Made by a program: the position numbers and the translations under genes. A stretch of DNA of 64,000 bases from Argentina anserina. Lineage: Eukaryota; Streptophyta; Magnoliopsida; Rosales; Rosaceae. A model generated the notes under the pieces. The model saw only the letters and a program-made list of their open reading frames with translations. It had not been told where the DNA came from and searched no databases. The stretch covers positions 21,886,001-21,950,000 of the forward strand of contig NC_065877.1 in NCBI RefSeq assembly GCF_933775445.1, written 5' to 3'. Shown here piece by piece: positions 9,637 to 22,194 of this stretch (position 1 is its first letter; every line of letters begins with the position of its first letter).

Positions 9637-12041
9637 TGACACGACCCGCCCTAAAATATATCTTAATATCGAGGCAGATCGTGCGGAGATCACTGTCAAA
9701 GGAGATATACCGAAAATTTCGGCATAGTCTCTCCTGAAAGTAGCCAACCATACCTGCACAAAAAGACACTCTCAATATCTCAAATCCAACCTCAACACCT
9801 AGAGCCACCATACTCCCCAAAATTTCCTACTCCACAATCACATTTAAAAAATATAATTTAAAAAGTATGACGAAGTATGCAATATTCGTTACCTAATCTC
9901 GTTGGACCCCTAGAGCTCTAGCTCGTTTTAGTCCTCAACCGCCCAACCCACTAAGACGACGGGGTCAATAACAACCATACAATATTCTAAAAACATCGAA
10001 CCGTGTAAATTATATTTAAAATACGTCCCCTCGAAAATCAAACACGAGACCACCCAACGCTCGATGGGTTACATGTTCTCTCCTTTCTAAACCTCTATTG
10101 GGAGTCTACTAGTACATCTCCTCTCTTCTAACGGCTCGGTAACATCAATACCGGGGCTTGTTCATCCCCTCTCTTCTGATTCCATACTCTCACTGCATTG
10201 TCAGTTCATCCCCTCTCTTTTCGGTTCTATCGGTTCATCTACTCTCTTCTCGGTTCTACCGGTTCATCCCTCTATCTCGGTTCTACCGGTTCATTTCATA
10301 TCTTCTCAGTTCTACCGGTTCATCCCCTCTCTCTTCTCGGTTCTACCGGTTTATCCCCTCTCTCTTGTTTCTACCGGTTCATCCTCTCTCTTCTCGGTTC
10401 TACCGGTTCATCCCTTTCTTCCAGTTCTACCGGTTTATCCCCACTCTCTCGGTTCTACCGGTTCATCCCCTCTCTTCTCAGCTACCGGTTCATCCTCTCT
10501 CTTCTCGGTTCTATCGGTTCATCCTTTCTCTTCTCGGTTCCACACACTCTCCTCAAAATTATCCGACACAAGCCCCATAACATAACCCCGAGTCTCACTC
10601 GTAAACAAATATATAGTCACCGTGCCAGACATAACATCAACCCATCACAAAAACATCATCACGTTCATAAATAACTAACTAAACGTTTAAACACACCATT
10701 CCACTAGTACGCTGTTGATACCCCTATGATAACCCAAGTTAGAGGATTTGAGAACGATGGGTATTTTATAATAAATGTGACTGCACGCAAACCTTGTTCG
10801 GGCTGCCTACGTACCCTTTTGAAAGAGATCAAGTACTGAAACCACAGAACCCACAACCGCCAACTATCAAGGATAAATGTCAGTATCATGAACCCTCACA
10901 TTTACCACAAACCTACAACATTCATCATAACAACATAAACCTATAACCATTCAGATTCATATCACAAATACAACATCACAACCGACACACATAATTAATA
11001 TCATAACCATCACCCATCAAACACACCACCCCACATCTATTATCAATCAAGACAATCACATAGTAGCAAACATTAAATGAATACAATGCTTACATAAATA
11101 ACACATTATTCCTACAAACAATTATCTAGATTAACAACATCATACGATAATCAAATTTGTCAATTAAGATGTCGATAAGTTCGTATCGACGAATGCTACT
11201 CAATGGAGCAACTCACTGCTCCAAAAACTATCACGTGCCGCCACAGTGGCTGCATGTGGGCCCCACACACAACTATTCTCCAACCACTCCAAAACGACTC
11301 GAGTCTAACATGAAAGTTATAAATCATCATAAAACAAATATTTTTCACAATAGCATCGAAGCCCAGATCGGTCGGGAAGTGGCCAGAAAATGCAGAGGAA
11401 GATCAGAACAATGCACTGAATTTAATTTCGTGATACAACTCGAATCGGCGTCCAACTCTGGTCGAATCATGGCCAGAAGGGAGGATCACACCAACTTGCA
11501 GCAGCCCCGAGCTCCGGAGTCGCCGGAAAAGGTCGCACTGCGACAACAAAATCTGCAGAAACTTTCGGCCCTTACTACTCCTCACATGGCGGTCGACGTG
11601 GTGCAACTCTGGTGTAGATCGACGGAGAACAGCGAGACGAAGATAACGGAACCGGTGGCGTCCCGTTTCATGGCCGGACGGCGGAGAACGGAGAGAGAAG
11701 ATCCGGCAAAACGGAGGAGAGAGAAAGTGAACAGTGGCGCCGAATTTGAATTTCGGGTATTTCTCATTTTCTCCATTTTGACCCCCTATTTATACTAATT
11801 CCAAAAATATCTAAATACGTTTTTTGATTCATAACATCTTCATACGAACTCCGATTTAAGCGTGCCACATGTCCACGAATTCGTATCGACGAGCCCTACA
11901 ACTTTCGTGAAGGAAGTTTCATCGGAAGATTAATGCATCGAAAAGCCAATTTTTAGAGTCGTCATACTTATTACGACTCTCGTTCCGAGTAAAAGATAAA
12001 ACTATAATCACAATGAATTATAAAAGATTCGGGGCGTAACA
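9637..12041 (-). mobile_element. Solo LTR 2 (2405 bp), same family as solo LTR 1, opposite orientation
   Basis: The element is bounded by TGACACGACCC on the left and GGGGCGTAACA on the right. It is flanked by a perfect 5-bp duplication AAATC (9632-9636 and 12042-12046). Read on the minus strand, it has TATAAATA at 11794-11787, about 250 bases from its start, and a conserved block (complement of 11871-11918) shared with solo LTR 1 at 5993-6035. The rest has diverged, including a different minisatellite. No retroelement coding is inside; the longest ORF (plus strand, 11157-11798) is antisense to the LTR and has no recognisable domain. Confidence 0.85.
10185..10545. repeat. Minisatellite, about 28-bp unit, inside solo LTR 2
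   Basis: About a dozen imperfect copies of a unit reading like CTCTCTTCTCGGTTCTACCGG followed by TTCATCC. The unit length varies by a few bases because of indels. It produces open frames in two frames (10158-10580 and 10198-10674) with repetitive peptides; these are by-products of the repeat, not genes. Confidence 0.9.
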
Positions 12042-12046
12042 AAATC

Positions 12047-12889
12047 AAGCACAAAGTATGAAACAAGGCCATGACTCGGTGATCCTGTTCCGCAAAAAAC
12101 GGATTGAGAGAGATGTGGAGGAAAATGCTGAGGAAAAAAAATGGTTTTCCGGGTCTTAGTTCTATGAAAGAAAATGCCTATATATTCTTCTCTAGAAAAT
12201 GTTTTCAAAAAATACGTACATGAGAATTCTTCTTTAGAAAATGTTGTCAGAAATACATGGTCAAAACGTATATTTGACGACATTATTATAACAACCAGTT
12301 GAAGATATAGCATGCATTATTTTAGATCGTATTTGTCACCATCACGTACCGATGAGAATTTTTCGTCAAAATACATAAATCGTACCAAAAGTTACATGTT
12401 TCGATAAAATTTATTCGTCAAAAATACGTTAATTCGTTGTTGTAGTGATTAAAGGTCAGATATGTGGCCATTGGTCCAACGCATTAGTAATTGTTAGACA
12501 TTGACCGGTCGGACACCATTATTGACGGTGTTTGAAGCCAAATTTGTGGTTAGTGAAATATATAATAGGAAAACAAATACAGTCCACGGTCCAGATCGAC
12601 TACGTACGTACAGTACTTAACCATAATGCGGTCCATTTTCTCAACTAAAATATCGGAAGGAAAGTAAAATGTTGACATTACTTGATTAAGATGTGGCTCT
12701 TCATAAATTCTTTTAAACGCCAATCTTTAACCTACTTCTTTTTTGAAATATATATTTTTCTAAAAAAACCTTACTAATTATGTAGCATGTTACGTTACCT
12801 AGTCATGTAAGTAATTAAAATAATAATAAAATGTCATTTTCAAATGAAAATACCATCATATCTTTATTAATCTAACTGTTTTAAATTAT
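12047..12889. other. AT-rich spacer, no gene seen
   Basis: Between solo LTR 2 and the Mutator-like element. No coding or repeat structure could be supported. Confidence 0.5.
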
Positions 12890-12898
12890 TATAAAAAA
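12890..12898. repeat. Left 9-bp target-site duplication of the MULE
   Basis: TATAAAAAA at 12890-12898 is repeated exactly at 21818-21826, directly outside the two inverted terminal repeats. A 9-bp duplication is characteristic of Mutator-superfamily insertion. Confidence 0.88.
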
Positions 12899-13425
12899 GG
12901 CAAATTATTGTTGGGTAGATAAAAAAAAGTCAATTTATACACACCTAATTAGAAAAAAGTTAGACAAAATTTGGAAATTAGAATTTAGTCACTTTTCTAA
13001 AATTGATATAGTGTTGCCCATAATAACTTCAATTAATGTAAGAGACATTCTATTGACTTAAATCTAAAACAGATCTCATATACCTTCCTTGTCGGTGCTC
13101 TTCTCGGTGGCAACACCCAGATCTCGCAGACCTCTATCTTTGTGTGCTCTTCTCGACGGACACACTAAAACTTAGTAGAGACTGAGCTGGATCTCCTTCG
13201 TTGAAACTCAAAACAGCGGCGATGCCTTGGACGACTCAGATTGGAACTCAGCGTGCCGTGCCGCGCTGGTCCTTCTTCGGCGGCGTTGTGTTGTTGTCTC
13301 TAGGCTGGGTTAGTAGCTTTCCAAGTCGACGGAGATGGAATCAACACTGCTACTAGTCTTCATCTCGGGTCGAAATCTCCTCGGATCGATTTGATTCGTC
13401 AGGGAATCAATCGTCGACTTGCCGG
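12899..13425 (+). repeat. Left terminal inverted repeat of the MULE
   Basis: Aligns by eye with the complement of 21315-21817 over almost its full length, with scattered substitutions and small indels. The inner end is at GACTTGCCGG (13416-13425), where similarity to the right arm stops. Confidence 0.85.
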
Positions 13426-13864
13426 TGTATCTTCTTTAACTTTTTTATAATTAAGATTGAATTTGGTACTAATGATCATCACATTTAATTGAAAATTACA
13501 AAACAGTCAACAAGCTAAAAAAATTAGAAAAAGTCACTTTTTAAATATTTTGCTGACTATTATGCCTTTTCTCATTATTTTTCTTCATCTCATTCCGGCC
13601 ATAATTTTGATGTCTGACAATGGATTTGAGTGTGGTTGGTATTGTTGGAAATATCTCTCTTCCCTATTTCATTTGATATCATACCCACTTCGAATCGACC
13701 ACTATATAAGGCGCAAAAAACCCTCAAAAGGCAGTGCTCCAAACTTTTCCGGCGAAACCTGAACCCAAGGCTCCATAAATCTAGCTATTATCTTCATTTA
13801 GAACACATTCATACCGTTCTCCTTTGAATTTGTACAGAATTTCATGAATTTATAATTTTGTCTC

Positions 13865-14425
13865 AGCATGTCACACTTGCAGTCACACCGCAAGTGACAC
13901 TAGGTGTCACACTGGTAGCTACAGTATCGACGCTATGACTGTCATTGTATCTGGTAGTGTAACTACTCATGTATCTGGTAGTGTGACTATGTTGGGATAA
14001 AAATAAAATATGAAGAAGAAGAAAAAGAAGATTGAAATAACGAACTTGTGTTTGTTATCATGTGACTTGTACTTCTCAAATCAACTATATGATTCACATA
14101 TCGATTCTTACGTTGTCATACTAGTACCCACACTAGTAGTCACACTAGGAATCATCGATAGTCATGCTAGGAGTCACACTAATAGTCACACTGGTAGTCA
14201 CATCACTTTTGTAACTGCTATCAAGATTGAATTGCACTTGTGACTACCATTGTGACAACTATTGTTACTGACTCTGTGACTGCTTCTATGTTCTAACCGG
14301 AAATAACAAATACAAGTCACATTTGCAGTCAAACTACCAGTCACACTTATAATCACACTGGTTGTTACAAAAATTAATCTGCTACACTACATGCCACACT
14401 ACCAGTCACATCAACATTATTCTGT
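13865..14425. repeat. Degenerate array of AGTCACACT-type short repeats
   Basis: Many irregular copies of AGTCACACT or its variants (CACTAGTAGTCACACTAGG, CACTGGTAGTCACA and others) are spread over about 560 bases inside the MULE, in one main orientation. It is not a strict tandem array and has no spacer regularity. Confidence 0.7.
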
Positions 14426-14519
14426 GACGGGTATTGTCACAAAGAAGGTGACAAAGAAAATGAAAAAAAATAGAAATAAAAAAATGATGTGGGCACCCAA
14501 AAATTGCAAGGCACCCAAA

Positions 14520-14820
14520 TCTCCACCATCAATTGCTCTGTGCAGCAGCCCGAAGCCCTCTCCTCCTCCTCCTCGTCCCTGCCGCCACTCCAGATCGTCG
14601 TCATCGCTTCGAAGATTTGATGACCACCCAGGAAACCAAGTTCGAGTTGGTGTTGCAGACCTACACCGCCGATCTCGCTGAGATCGGGTCCAAGCTTAAG
14701 AAAGAGATGGCGATGAAGCTTCCCAGCTTCGCTCGAGGTCTGTGCATCGGTGGCTCTCTAGTGAAACATGTCCGGAAGGCGATCTCTTGGCGGTGCTTGG
14801 CGCCGTTGCCGGGGATTTGA
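14520..14820 (+). pseudogene. GC-rich captured gene fragment (unidentified) inside the MULE
   Basis: A 0.3-kb island of high GC and coding-like composition in AT-rich DNA. It has a pyrimidine-rich leader and then an open frame from ATG 14619 giving TTQETKFELVLQTYTADLAE and KLKKEMAMKLPSFARGL, before stopping at 14818-14820. The frame reads like the first exon of a plant gene; possible splice sites follow CTCGAG (GTCTGTG at about 14739) and elsewhere. I do not recognise the parent gene. Its position inside a MULE suggests Pack-MULE-style capture. There is no evidence that it makes a functional protein. Confidence 0.45.
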
Positions 14821-15055
14821 GTAAATCTAATTCCTAACTCGGTTTGTCTTCAGGGAAGCTAGAATTTTACTTATCTTTGTAAATGTTTCTATTTTTCAGT
14901 CTTTTCCCTAAAACGGTCGATCGATTGTTTGCCCTGTTTCAGTTTTATTTTCTAATTTTTGTGTTTCAACTTGTGTTCTTACCTTTACTTTGATTGGTTA
15001 TAGGTGTCTATGAATTTCATTGGAAAATCAAGTGAAGAACATCTATCTCCTCCAA

Positions 15056-17480
15056 GCTAAGATCTTATCGTTCTGGATAGTGAAGAGGAAAATGCTAATC
15101 CCGATAAGACCATCACTCTTATTTATAAAAGAAGACCAAAGGTTAAGGTTCCCTTGAAAAATATAGTTTATGCACCAAGGCCATTGAAGGACTATACAGT
15201 TCCCACTTTCACAAATCATCCAAGTTGCATTGTCTTACCACCATGTGATCATGCCTTCCACATAATGCCAAACACTTTGCAACTTATACCGGCTTTTGAT
15301 AGTGGTTTTTCCGGTGATCCATTCAAGCACATCAAGCTATTTAATGAAGTTTGCTCGACAGTACAACTCAATGGTATTGATGAAGACAACCTTAGGCTAA
15401 GACTTTTTCCTTTCTCATTGAAGGATAAGACCAAAGATTGGTTGTACAAGATTTCGACCGCAAATATCACCTCATGGGATGTGATGAAGGCCACATTTTT
15501 CAAGAAGTAATTTCCACCATCCAAGAGCAATGCATTAAGGAACTCCCTCATGACTTACCAAAAGTTCCCTTCAACATTGTTTCATCAGTCTTGGGAGAGA
15601 TTCAAGGACATTGAGCAAAATTGTCCTAATCATGGTGTGAAGAAGTGGCTTCTGTTGAGCACCTTCTATAATGGGTCAAGCCAAGAGACTAAAACAAGAA
15701 TTGACAATGCTTGTCAAGTGAGCTTCATCGAGAAGAACGAGATTAAAGCGGAAAACATTCTTAACTCACTAGCAGAGACATCACAACTCTATGATATTCA
15801 AAGTGATAGGAGGCCGGTGAAGGAAACCAATGTGATTTTGAAAGATTAACAAAGAATAGCTTATGAGATGGAGCAACCCAACACTCAAATGCAAATTGAG
15901 TTGAAGAGGATTGAAGCTTACATGAACAAGAAGCTAGATTTTATTCTCAATGCTTAAGGAAATAGAGAGCATCTCCAACCTATGTCAAGTAAGATGGTTG
16001 AGTAAGTTTGCTTAATTTGTAAAAGTGACCAACATGAGACAATGTTTCGTCCAAACGGAGGTGCATATCAAGTTAACATGGACAATGCAACCAAGCTGGT
16101 TTCCAACTCAAACTAATGACTACTCCTTATAGCAACACTTACAATCTCGAATGGAGAAACCACCCTAACTTTGGGTGGGGAGGCAATCAAAACCGAGACC
16201 AAGGGTTTGTTCATCGTGAGCAAGGCCAATGTTTCCAAAGGCCTAGTGGTGGCTATCAAAGTGCAAGCTCCTCCAACTACAACAATCAACTCCAAATGGC
16301 TCTTCATCAACCTCAACCTCAAGCACAACCTATCATTCCACCTCAAGAGCCATTGAAAAAACCAAGTGTTGAAGACTTATTAATGAGTTTCATTGTTGAG
16401 AGAAAGGGTAACCAAGTCAAGGAAGATGAGAAAATCAATGTCCTTCAATAAGGCATGAGCAAATTTGAGGTACAAATGGGGCAACTAGCTAATAAGTTAA
16501 GTCAAAGGAAGTAAGGTGTCTTCCCAAGTCAAGTGGAGAACAACCCAAGGCATGAGGTCAAGTCCATTTCCATTTTGAGAAGTGGAAGACAAGTTGAGAA
16601 CAATGTGTATATACCCACTAATGAAGAAGTTGTAACCCCAAGGGAACCAGGGGTTTTGAAATGAGATCAAATAATGAACAAGTTGTCTTTGAAGGACAAG
16701 AAGAAGCCTTGAAGAACAAATTTAATTCCAAGGCCGGAACTCACAAAGATGTCTCTACTTCTACTTCAACTGAAAGACCATATAAAAGAGGTATCACTTT
16801 CAACCCACCTCTAAAGATTGTGCAAGAAGAGGAGGTGTCTCTCCCTTATCCTCAAGCTCTATGGAAACAAGACAAAAAGCTCAAGAAAGAGGGTCAATTG
16901 AGAGAGATGATTGATTTGTTTAAGAAGGTTCATGTAAACATTCCACTCTTTGAGCTGTGAAAACAATTTCATCTTATGCTAAGTTCTTGAAGGACATGTG
17001 CACGAAAAAAAGGAAATTCAATGAGCATGAGCAAGTGGTGCTATGTGAAGAAGTTAGTGCTATCAAAAAAAGCTTCCACCAAAGCTCAAAGATCCAAGAA
17101 GCTTCAGTATTCCAAGCAAGATTGGAGACACTACTTTTGACAAATGTTTGGTGGATCTTGGGTCAAGTATCAATTTGATGCCATATTCATGTTTGAGAGA
17201 GCTTGGTTTTAAAGGATCTTTGAAACCAACTTCAATTAGTCTCCAATTGGCGAATAGAAGTGTGAGATACCCTAGAGTAATCTTAGAGAATGTGCTTGTT
17301 AATGTGGCAACGTTGGTGATAGCGGTGAATTTTGTTGTTTTAGACATGGAAGAAACCCTTATAGTTGACAATGAGATCCCTATCATTTTTATGGGAGAGC
17401 GTTCATGGCTACCACTGGTTTCAAGATTAATGTGAAGAAAGGCACCATGAGCATGAAGGTGCTTGGAGACAAAATCAAGT
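15056..17480 (+). pseudogene. Athila-type Gypsy gag and aspartic-protease remnant
   Basis: Broken plus-strand translation gives the Athila Gag pattern. From 15154: PRPLKDYTVPTF, SGDPFKHIKLFNEVCSTV, LRLRLFPFSLKDKTKDWLY and a stop at 15508. From 15550: FHQSWERFKDIEQNCPNHG and a stop near 15849. From 16116: SNTYNLEWRNHPNFGWGGNQ and KPSVEDLLMSFI. After a linker come the protease flank SYAKFLKDMCTKKRKF and the protease core DLGSSINLMPYSCLRELGF at about 17154-17210, then FVVLDMEE. At least four stops and frame changes interrupt it. Reverse transcriptase, RNase H and integrase are missing. In an intact element these proteins form the particle and process the polyprotein. Confidence 0.85.
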
Positions 17481-19557
17481 TTCAAGTCTTTTCTCCTCTA
17501 CATACTCCGGATGACATGAATGAATGAGTTGCTCTTTGGGTAATTATGGAGAGGCAAGATCAAGGGGAGATGATAAAAAGTAAAGCTTGAACACATATTC
17601 TGGTCTTGCAAAGTTCAAAAATACGTTAATTGTAAGTCATCCAACATTCCCATTAAGGAGAAGAAGCAAATTGGAGGGATTCTCAAATGATCATTTGTTG
17701 ATATGGGAGTTTGATTTGGAAGTTCAAGGAAGGTGAACAAGGGGAACAAGTGCCTTAAGAAGCCCCCTTGAGTGAATCAAGTCAACAGACCGGCAAAAAG
17801 TTCTTAAAGAAAAACCATATTTGGAGGTAGTCATGTTTTTTATGCAAGAAAGGAGAATGACGATTATTTTGGAGCAACACCAATAGTGACAATTCTTAAT
17901 TGCAAGGCCTTGCCCTCGTATGTTACTGATTGGAAATGCTTATGGTAAAGTTTATTGTCTTCAAGGGGAATTTTCTCTTAATCATTTCCTTGTTAAGAAA
18001 CGATCGATCGCCAAAAAAAAATAGTTTTTGCAGTTATTTCATTTCTATTTCGGATTTATTTTGTAACCCCTAATGCCTTTAGGGGGAGACTTCCATGTTG
18101 CTTAGCCATTTCTTTTCCAATTTTAATGGCTAAGTATTTGCTCATTCACTTTGATAACTGTAATGCATGCTGGTATGATTATTTCCTAACCTCCTTTGAT
18201 TCTAATAAAGTTTGGTGATTGTGACAATTCGTGGAAACAATTTTACTCAATGGTGATGCTTGGACCTAGTGGAGTAGATAAAAGGCCCTTGCCTTGTTGA
18301 TTTTACATGTTGGTAACTTAGTCCTTAGCATGGAATATGGTCTTCAGGAGGGAGAATTTCTAACTTTACTCTTATTAATGTTTTTCATTTTAGTAATTAT
18401 ATTGTTTTAGTTTTGTAATTAGTTTGTGTTATTCCCACATATTGTGGCAATTACATGTCATATTGTGAGTATTTAAGCCTTATTGAAGTTCATGTATAGT
18501 TACATGCACTACTTCATTCATGTGTGAACATCTCATTGCTTTGCATCTCTAGAACTTGCTCCATATATTTTAAAGCTCTTTGTCACAATTTTGTGTCTTG
18601 GAATTGAACTAGGCAATTAAGAATGTACTATGGCCAAATGAGTATGTTCGAAGATATTGAATATTCTTATATTTCCATTTTGAGCCTTTGTGTATTTAGT
18701 CTTTCAATTCTTTACACCACAAATGTCTATCCCTTTAGCTTAAACACTTGTCATACCCTTTCAAGTTTACTTAGTGAACAATACAATATTGTTTATGTCA
18801 TGATGCTTTAAGGAACAAGTTTGAGGGTACTTGGAAAAGAAGAAGTATATAGGCGTACTGTGTAGTTTGTATATCAATTCTATTGTTCTTAAACTTATTT
18901 GTAGTTCAAAAAAAAAGTAAATTTTTTTTAAAAAAAAAACAGTCATTTACATTTGAATATGTAGTTTTGTTCAAGTTTGGGGGAGTAATTTGAGAAATTG
19001 AAACTTGTTGGGCATCTTTGGTTCTTAAGTTCGAAATCTCAAAAGAATTGTTGCTTACTAAGTTACTTGAAATTTGTGATTCCATTCTATTTCATTTCTT
19101 TAGTTTCTCACCTAAGCCTCATTACATCTAATAAAAGTCATTTTTCATCTAATAAAAGTCTTCTTCATTCAAGATGTGGTATTGTTTGATAGCGGAGATA
19201 AGATTGAAGAGCAAGCATATGACGGTATTGCATGAGATTGTTGAGTGTAGTGTAGTTAACCCTTAAACACTTGTGTGGAAAAATAGTGTATACCTTGTGA
19301 GTTTATGGGTAACACGGTTAGACATGCATCCTTAATTTTGGTAAATTGAAATGACAAACTAGAGACATGTTATACATTTCAAAACATAAGATTTTGATCC
19401 ATGATCCATGAACTTTTGAAGCCTACCTTGATTTTCATGCCTATCACTATTTTGCTCTTTGAGTTAATTGTTAGAAGAATTAGATTGTTTTCGTTGTTGT
19501 TATGTCAAATTTGGGTTAGTTTGCTTGATGACAACAAAATTCAAGTTTGGGGGTATT
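17481..19557 (+). mobile_element. Athila remnant: non-coding 3' region ending in a polypurine tract
   Basis: AT-rich, with only short frames. The motif CAAGTTTGGGGGA occurs near 18972 and CAAGTTTGGGGGTA at 19542-19555. These are typical Athila polypurine-tract sequences just before the 3' LTR. No pol domain was found. Confidence 0.65.
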
Positions 19558-21310
19558 TGTTGGATCATAATTCTCATATATTCTAATGCCCTAAAATATG
19601 AAATTTACTTATTCTAGTGCTTAATTTATTTAGTCTAATTCATTTTCATGTTTTGTAGAATATCTTAACAAGAAGAGAAAAATATGAAATTCCGGTAATT
19701 TTCCGAGCAATACCACTTTTAGCGGCACTATTATGGCGGAGCACCACACTTTTGGTGGTGCCATGCATTTTTCAGCTAACTTTATGGAGATTGTTCTATC
19801 ACAACTAGATCCTATTTTTTAGTTATGATTTAACTACACCACTTTTCTCTATTTCTCACAAGATCATGGCTCTCCATTGTCCAAAAATCCACACCTATAT
19901 TACATGCAAAAATCTGATTTGATTTTGGGTATAATCATCACCTCTAGGTTTATCATTACCTAGTTATCCATACACCTCTCCATAACCACGCACTTCCTCA
20001 TTTATCACAAACTTCCTCCTTTACCACCCACTTCTTCCATAACCACATACTTCCTCATTTATCACTTATTCTTCCTTTATCACTCACTTCCTCCTTTATC
20101 AACGACTTCTTCTATAACCAACCACCTCACTCACTACACCATTATCTCTCAGTTTTCTCTAATTTTTTCACCGCCATTCTCCTCTACAAAAACCTCCATT
20201 ACCACCACCACCAAGAGGAGAAGAGGGAAAGAAAGGAAGAAAGGAAGAGAACATTTCCATCTACCCATCTCATTCTAAAACCAAGTTTCATCACCTCATC
20301 ATCCACTATTTTTCATAAATCACCATCAAGCAAGGGGGAAGAAGAGAAGTCTAGCATCATTTGAGGATCTCCATCACCACCACATTCATCACTAACATGT
20401 CCAGACCTCCATGAGTTAATCTACATCATTCTCAACTTGAGATTCACTAATCACCTCTCTACTTTCTCTTATGTATTTGTTGGGGCTAGGGTGAAAACCC
20501 TAGCCAATCTTATATGACATTGATATAAATATTTTGTTTGATGCACTTTTCATTAGCACTCTAATATGCTAGTTCAAAAGTTGAACATTCATGTTTAAAC
20601 TTAATCAATTTAGGTATGATTGTTTACCATGACATGATGAATGATCAATGCTTGATTAACCTTAGTTGTTTGAAGTATGATAGCATATCATATGTGAACT
20701 ACAATCACTTAGAGATAAGTATGGTTGGTTTGCATGATTTATTCATCTCAAAATCTTATGCACTTAGGGTAATGCATTTGATACTTAACCGAATTCATAT
20801 GCATGACTTGAGTAGTTAAGCACTACACCCGAGAGAGGTTGCTTGATACCAACAAAGGAGATTGTCCATTGTCATACCCGAGAGGGATACAAGGAGAGAA
20901 ATTGACTAGTTAGAGTGACATCATTCAATTTAGTAGCATCATTGTTCACAAGAGAAACTAGAGGTGGAAACCTTAAATCCTAACTTCCATCCATTTCATC
21001 ACATTTAGTTTAACATAGCCTAGTTTACATTTTAAGTAGTCATTTAGTCTTTAAAAGTAACTCCACATCCGAAACAAAGTTGAATCACTACACCATCTTG
21101 CATATATTCACCATGAATATGGGTTCACTTATGAGCCTTAATTTGTGACTTGTACATTTGCATATTCTTCTAGCATCCCTTAGGTTCTCCTAGCTAAAAA
21201 GGGTTTTTCCAATCCCTTGGGTACGACATCCCCTACTCACAATCCCAATACACTACAACTTGACCCTTATACTTGAGGGTGGCCTTTGAGTCGATAGTGC
21301 TCAGAGCCAT
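19558..21310 (+). mobile_element. Athila 3' LTR (right end approximate)
   Basis: Begins TGTTGGATCATAATTC directly after the polypurine tract. The end has the Athila-like series of CCTTGGGTACGACATCCCC, then TGACCCTTATACTTGAGGG, merging with the MULE right arm near 21310. No 5' LTR partner was found near 15000, so the element is truncated on its left. Confidence 0.65.
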
Positions 21311-21314
21311 CAAT

Positions 21315-21817
21315 CCTGGCAATTTGATGATTGATTCCCTGACGAATCAAATCGATCAAAGGAGATTTTGACCCGAGAAGACTAGTGGCAGTGCCGATTC
21401 CATCTCCGTCGACCTAGAAAGCTACTAACCCAGCCTAAAGACAACGACACAATGCCGCCGACAAAGGACTAGCGCGACACGATACGCCGAATTCCAATAT
21501 GAGTTGTCCAAGGCATCGCCGCTATTTTGAGTTTCAACGAAGGAGATCCAACTCAGTCTCTACTGAGTTTTGGTGTCTCTGTCGAGAAGACACATGAAGA
21601 TGGAGGTCTGCGATATCTGGGTGTCGCTAACAAGAAGAGCACCGACGAGGAAAGTCTGCGAGATCTGTTTTAGATTTAAGTCAGTGGCAGGTCTCGTAAT
21701 TAATTGAAGTTTATGGGCAACACTGTATCAATTTTAGAAAAGTGACTAAATTTCAATTTTTACCTGACTTTTTTTCTAATTAGGTGTGTATAAATTTACT
21801 TTTTTTATGATTTACCC
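21315..21817 (-). repeat. Right terminal inverted repeat of the MULE
   Basis: Complementary partner of 12899-13425, ending in GATTTACCC directly before the second TATAAAAAA copy (21818-21826). Confidence 0.85.
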
Positions 21818-21826
21818 TATAAAAAA

Positions 21827-22161
21827 TGTATTTACCATAAATAGATTTTTTTGGAAATATACTATACTCTTAATTAATAATGTATATATGTTACGATGGT
21901 AATAAAAGAAAATTTCCATCTCTCTGACAGCCTATATGTCAAGATTTTTTTTCATATTTAATATATGACTTTTTAAATTTATTTATATTTACGAATTATA
22001 TTAATGGCTATCATTAATAACTACATTGACCACATATTCTATATTGAATCATTAATTAAATTATAAAAATCTGAAAAACAAATCTCTAACAAAATTTTAA
22101 AATATTTTTCATGCACACATGTCTATATTTTTCTTGGAATATCTTTTGCGCGCGCGCTCAA

Positions 22162-22194
<33 letters not shown>

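Larger units (their letters stand above)
12899..21817. mobile_element. Composite Mutator-like element (MULE), 8919 bp
   Basis: The left terminal repeat is 12899-13425 (527 bp) and the right is about 21315-21817 (503 bp, inverted). Both start with GG, at GGCAAATTA and GGGTAAATC on their outward strands. The arms are clearly homologous: shared text includes TACACACCTAATTAG, CACTTTTCTAAAATTGATA and GATTTGATTCGTCAGGGAAT. A perfect 9-bp duplication flanks the whole. I see no MURA-type transposase inside, so it is probably non-autonomous. The interior holds a degenerate GTCACAC array, a GC-rich putative gene fragment (14520-14820) and an Athila Gypsy remnant (15056-about 21310). The right terminal repeat abuts the end of the Athila LTR. 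Whether the MULE captured the Gypsy piece or the Gypsy inserted and then decayed cannot be decided here. Confidence 0.85.

Noticed and set aside
10158..10674. Two overlapping plus-strand frames of 140 and 158 codons
   Set aside because: They are made of the 28-bp minisatellite read in two frames and lie inside a solo LTR. The peptides are simple repeats with no domain.
11157..11798. 213-codon plus-strand frame
   Set aside because: It lies wholly inside solo LTR 2, antisense to its promoter, covering the GC-rich leader. No recognisable domain.
13865..14425. CRISPR-like short repeats
   Set aside because: Eukaryotic context, irregular spacing, no constant repeat with unique spacers. It is a degenerate short-repeat patch.
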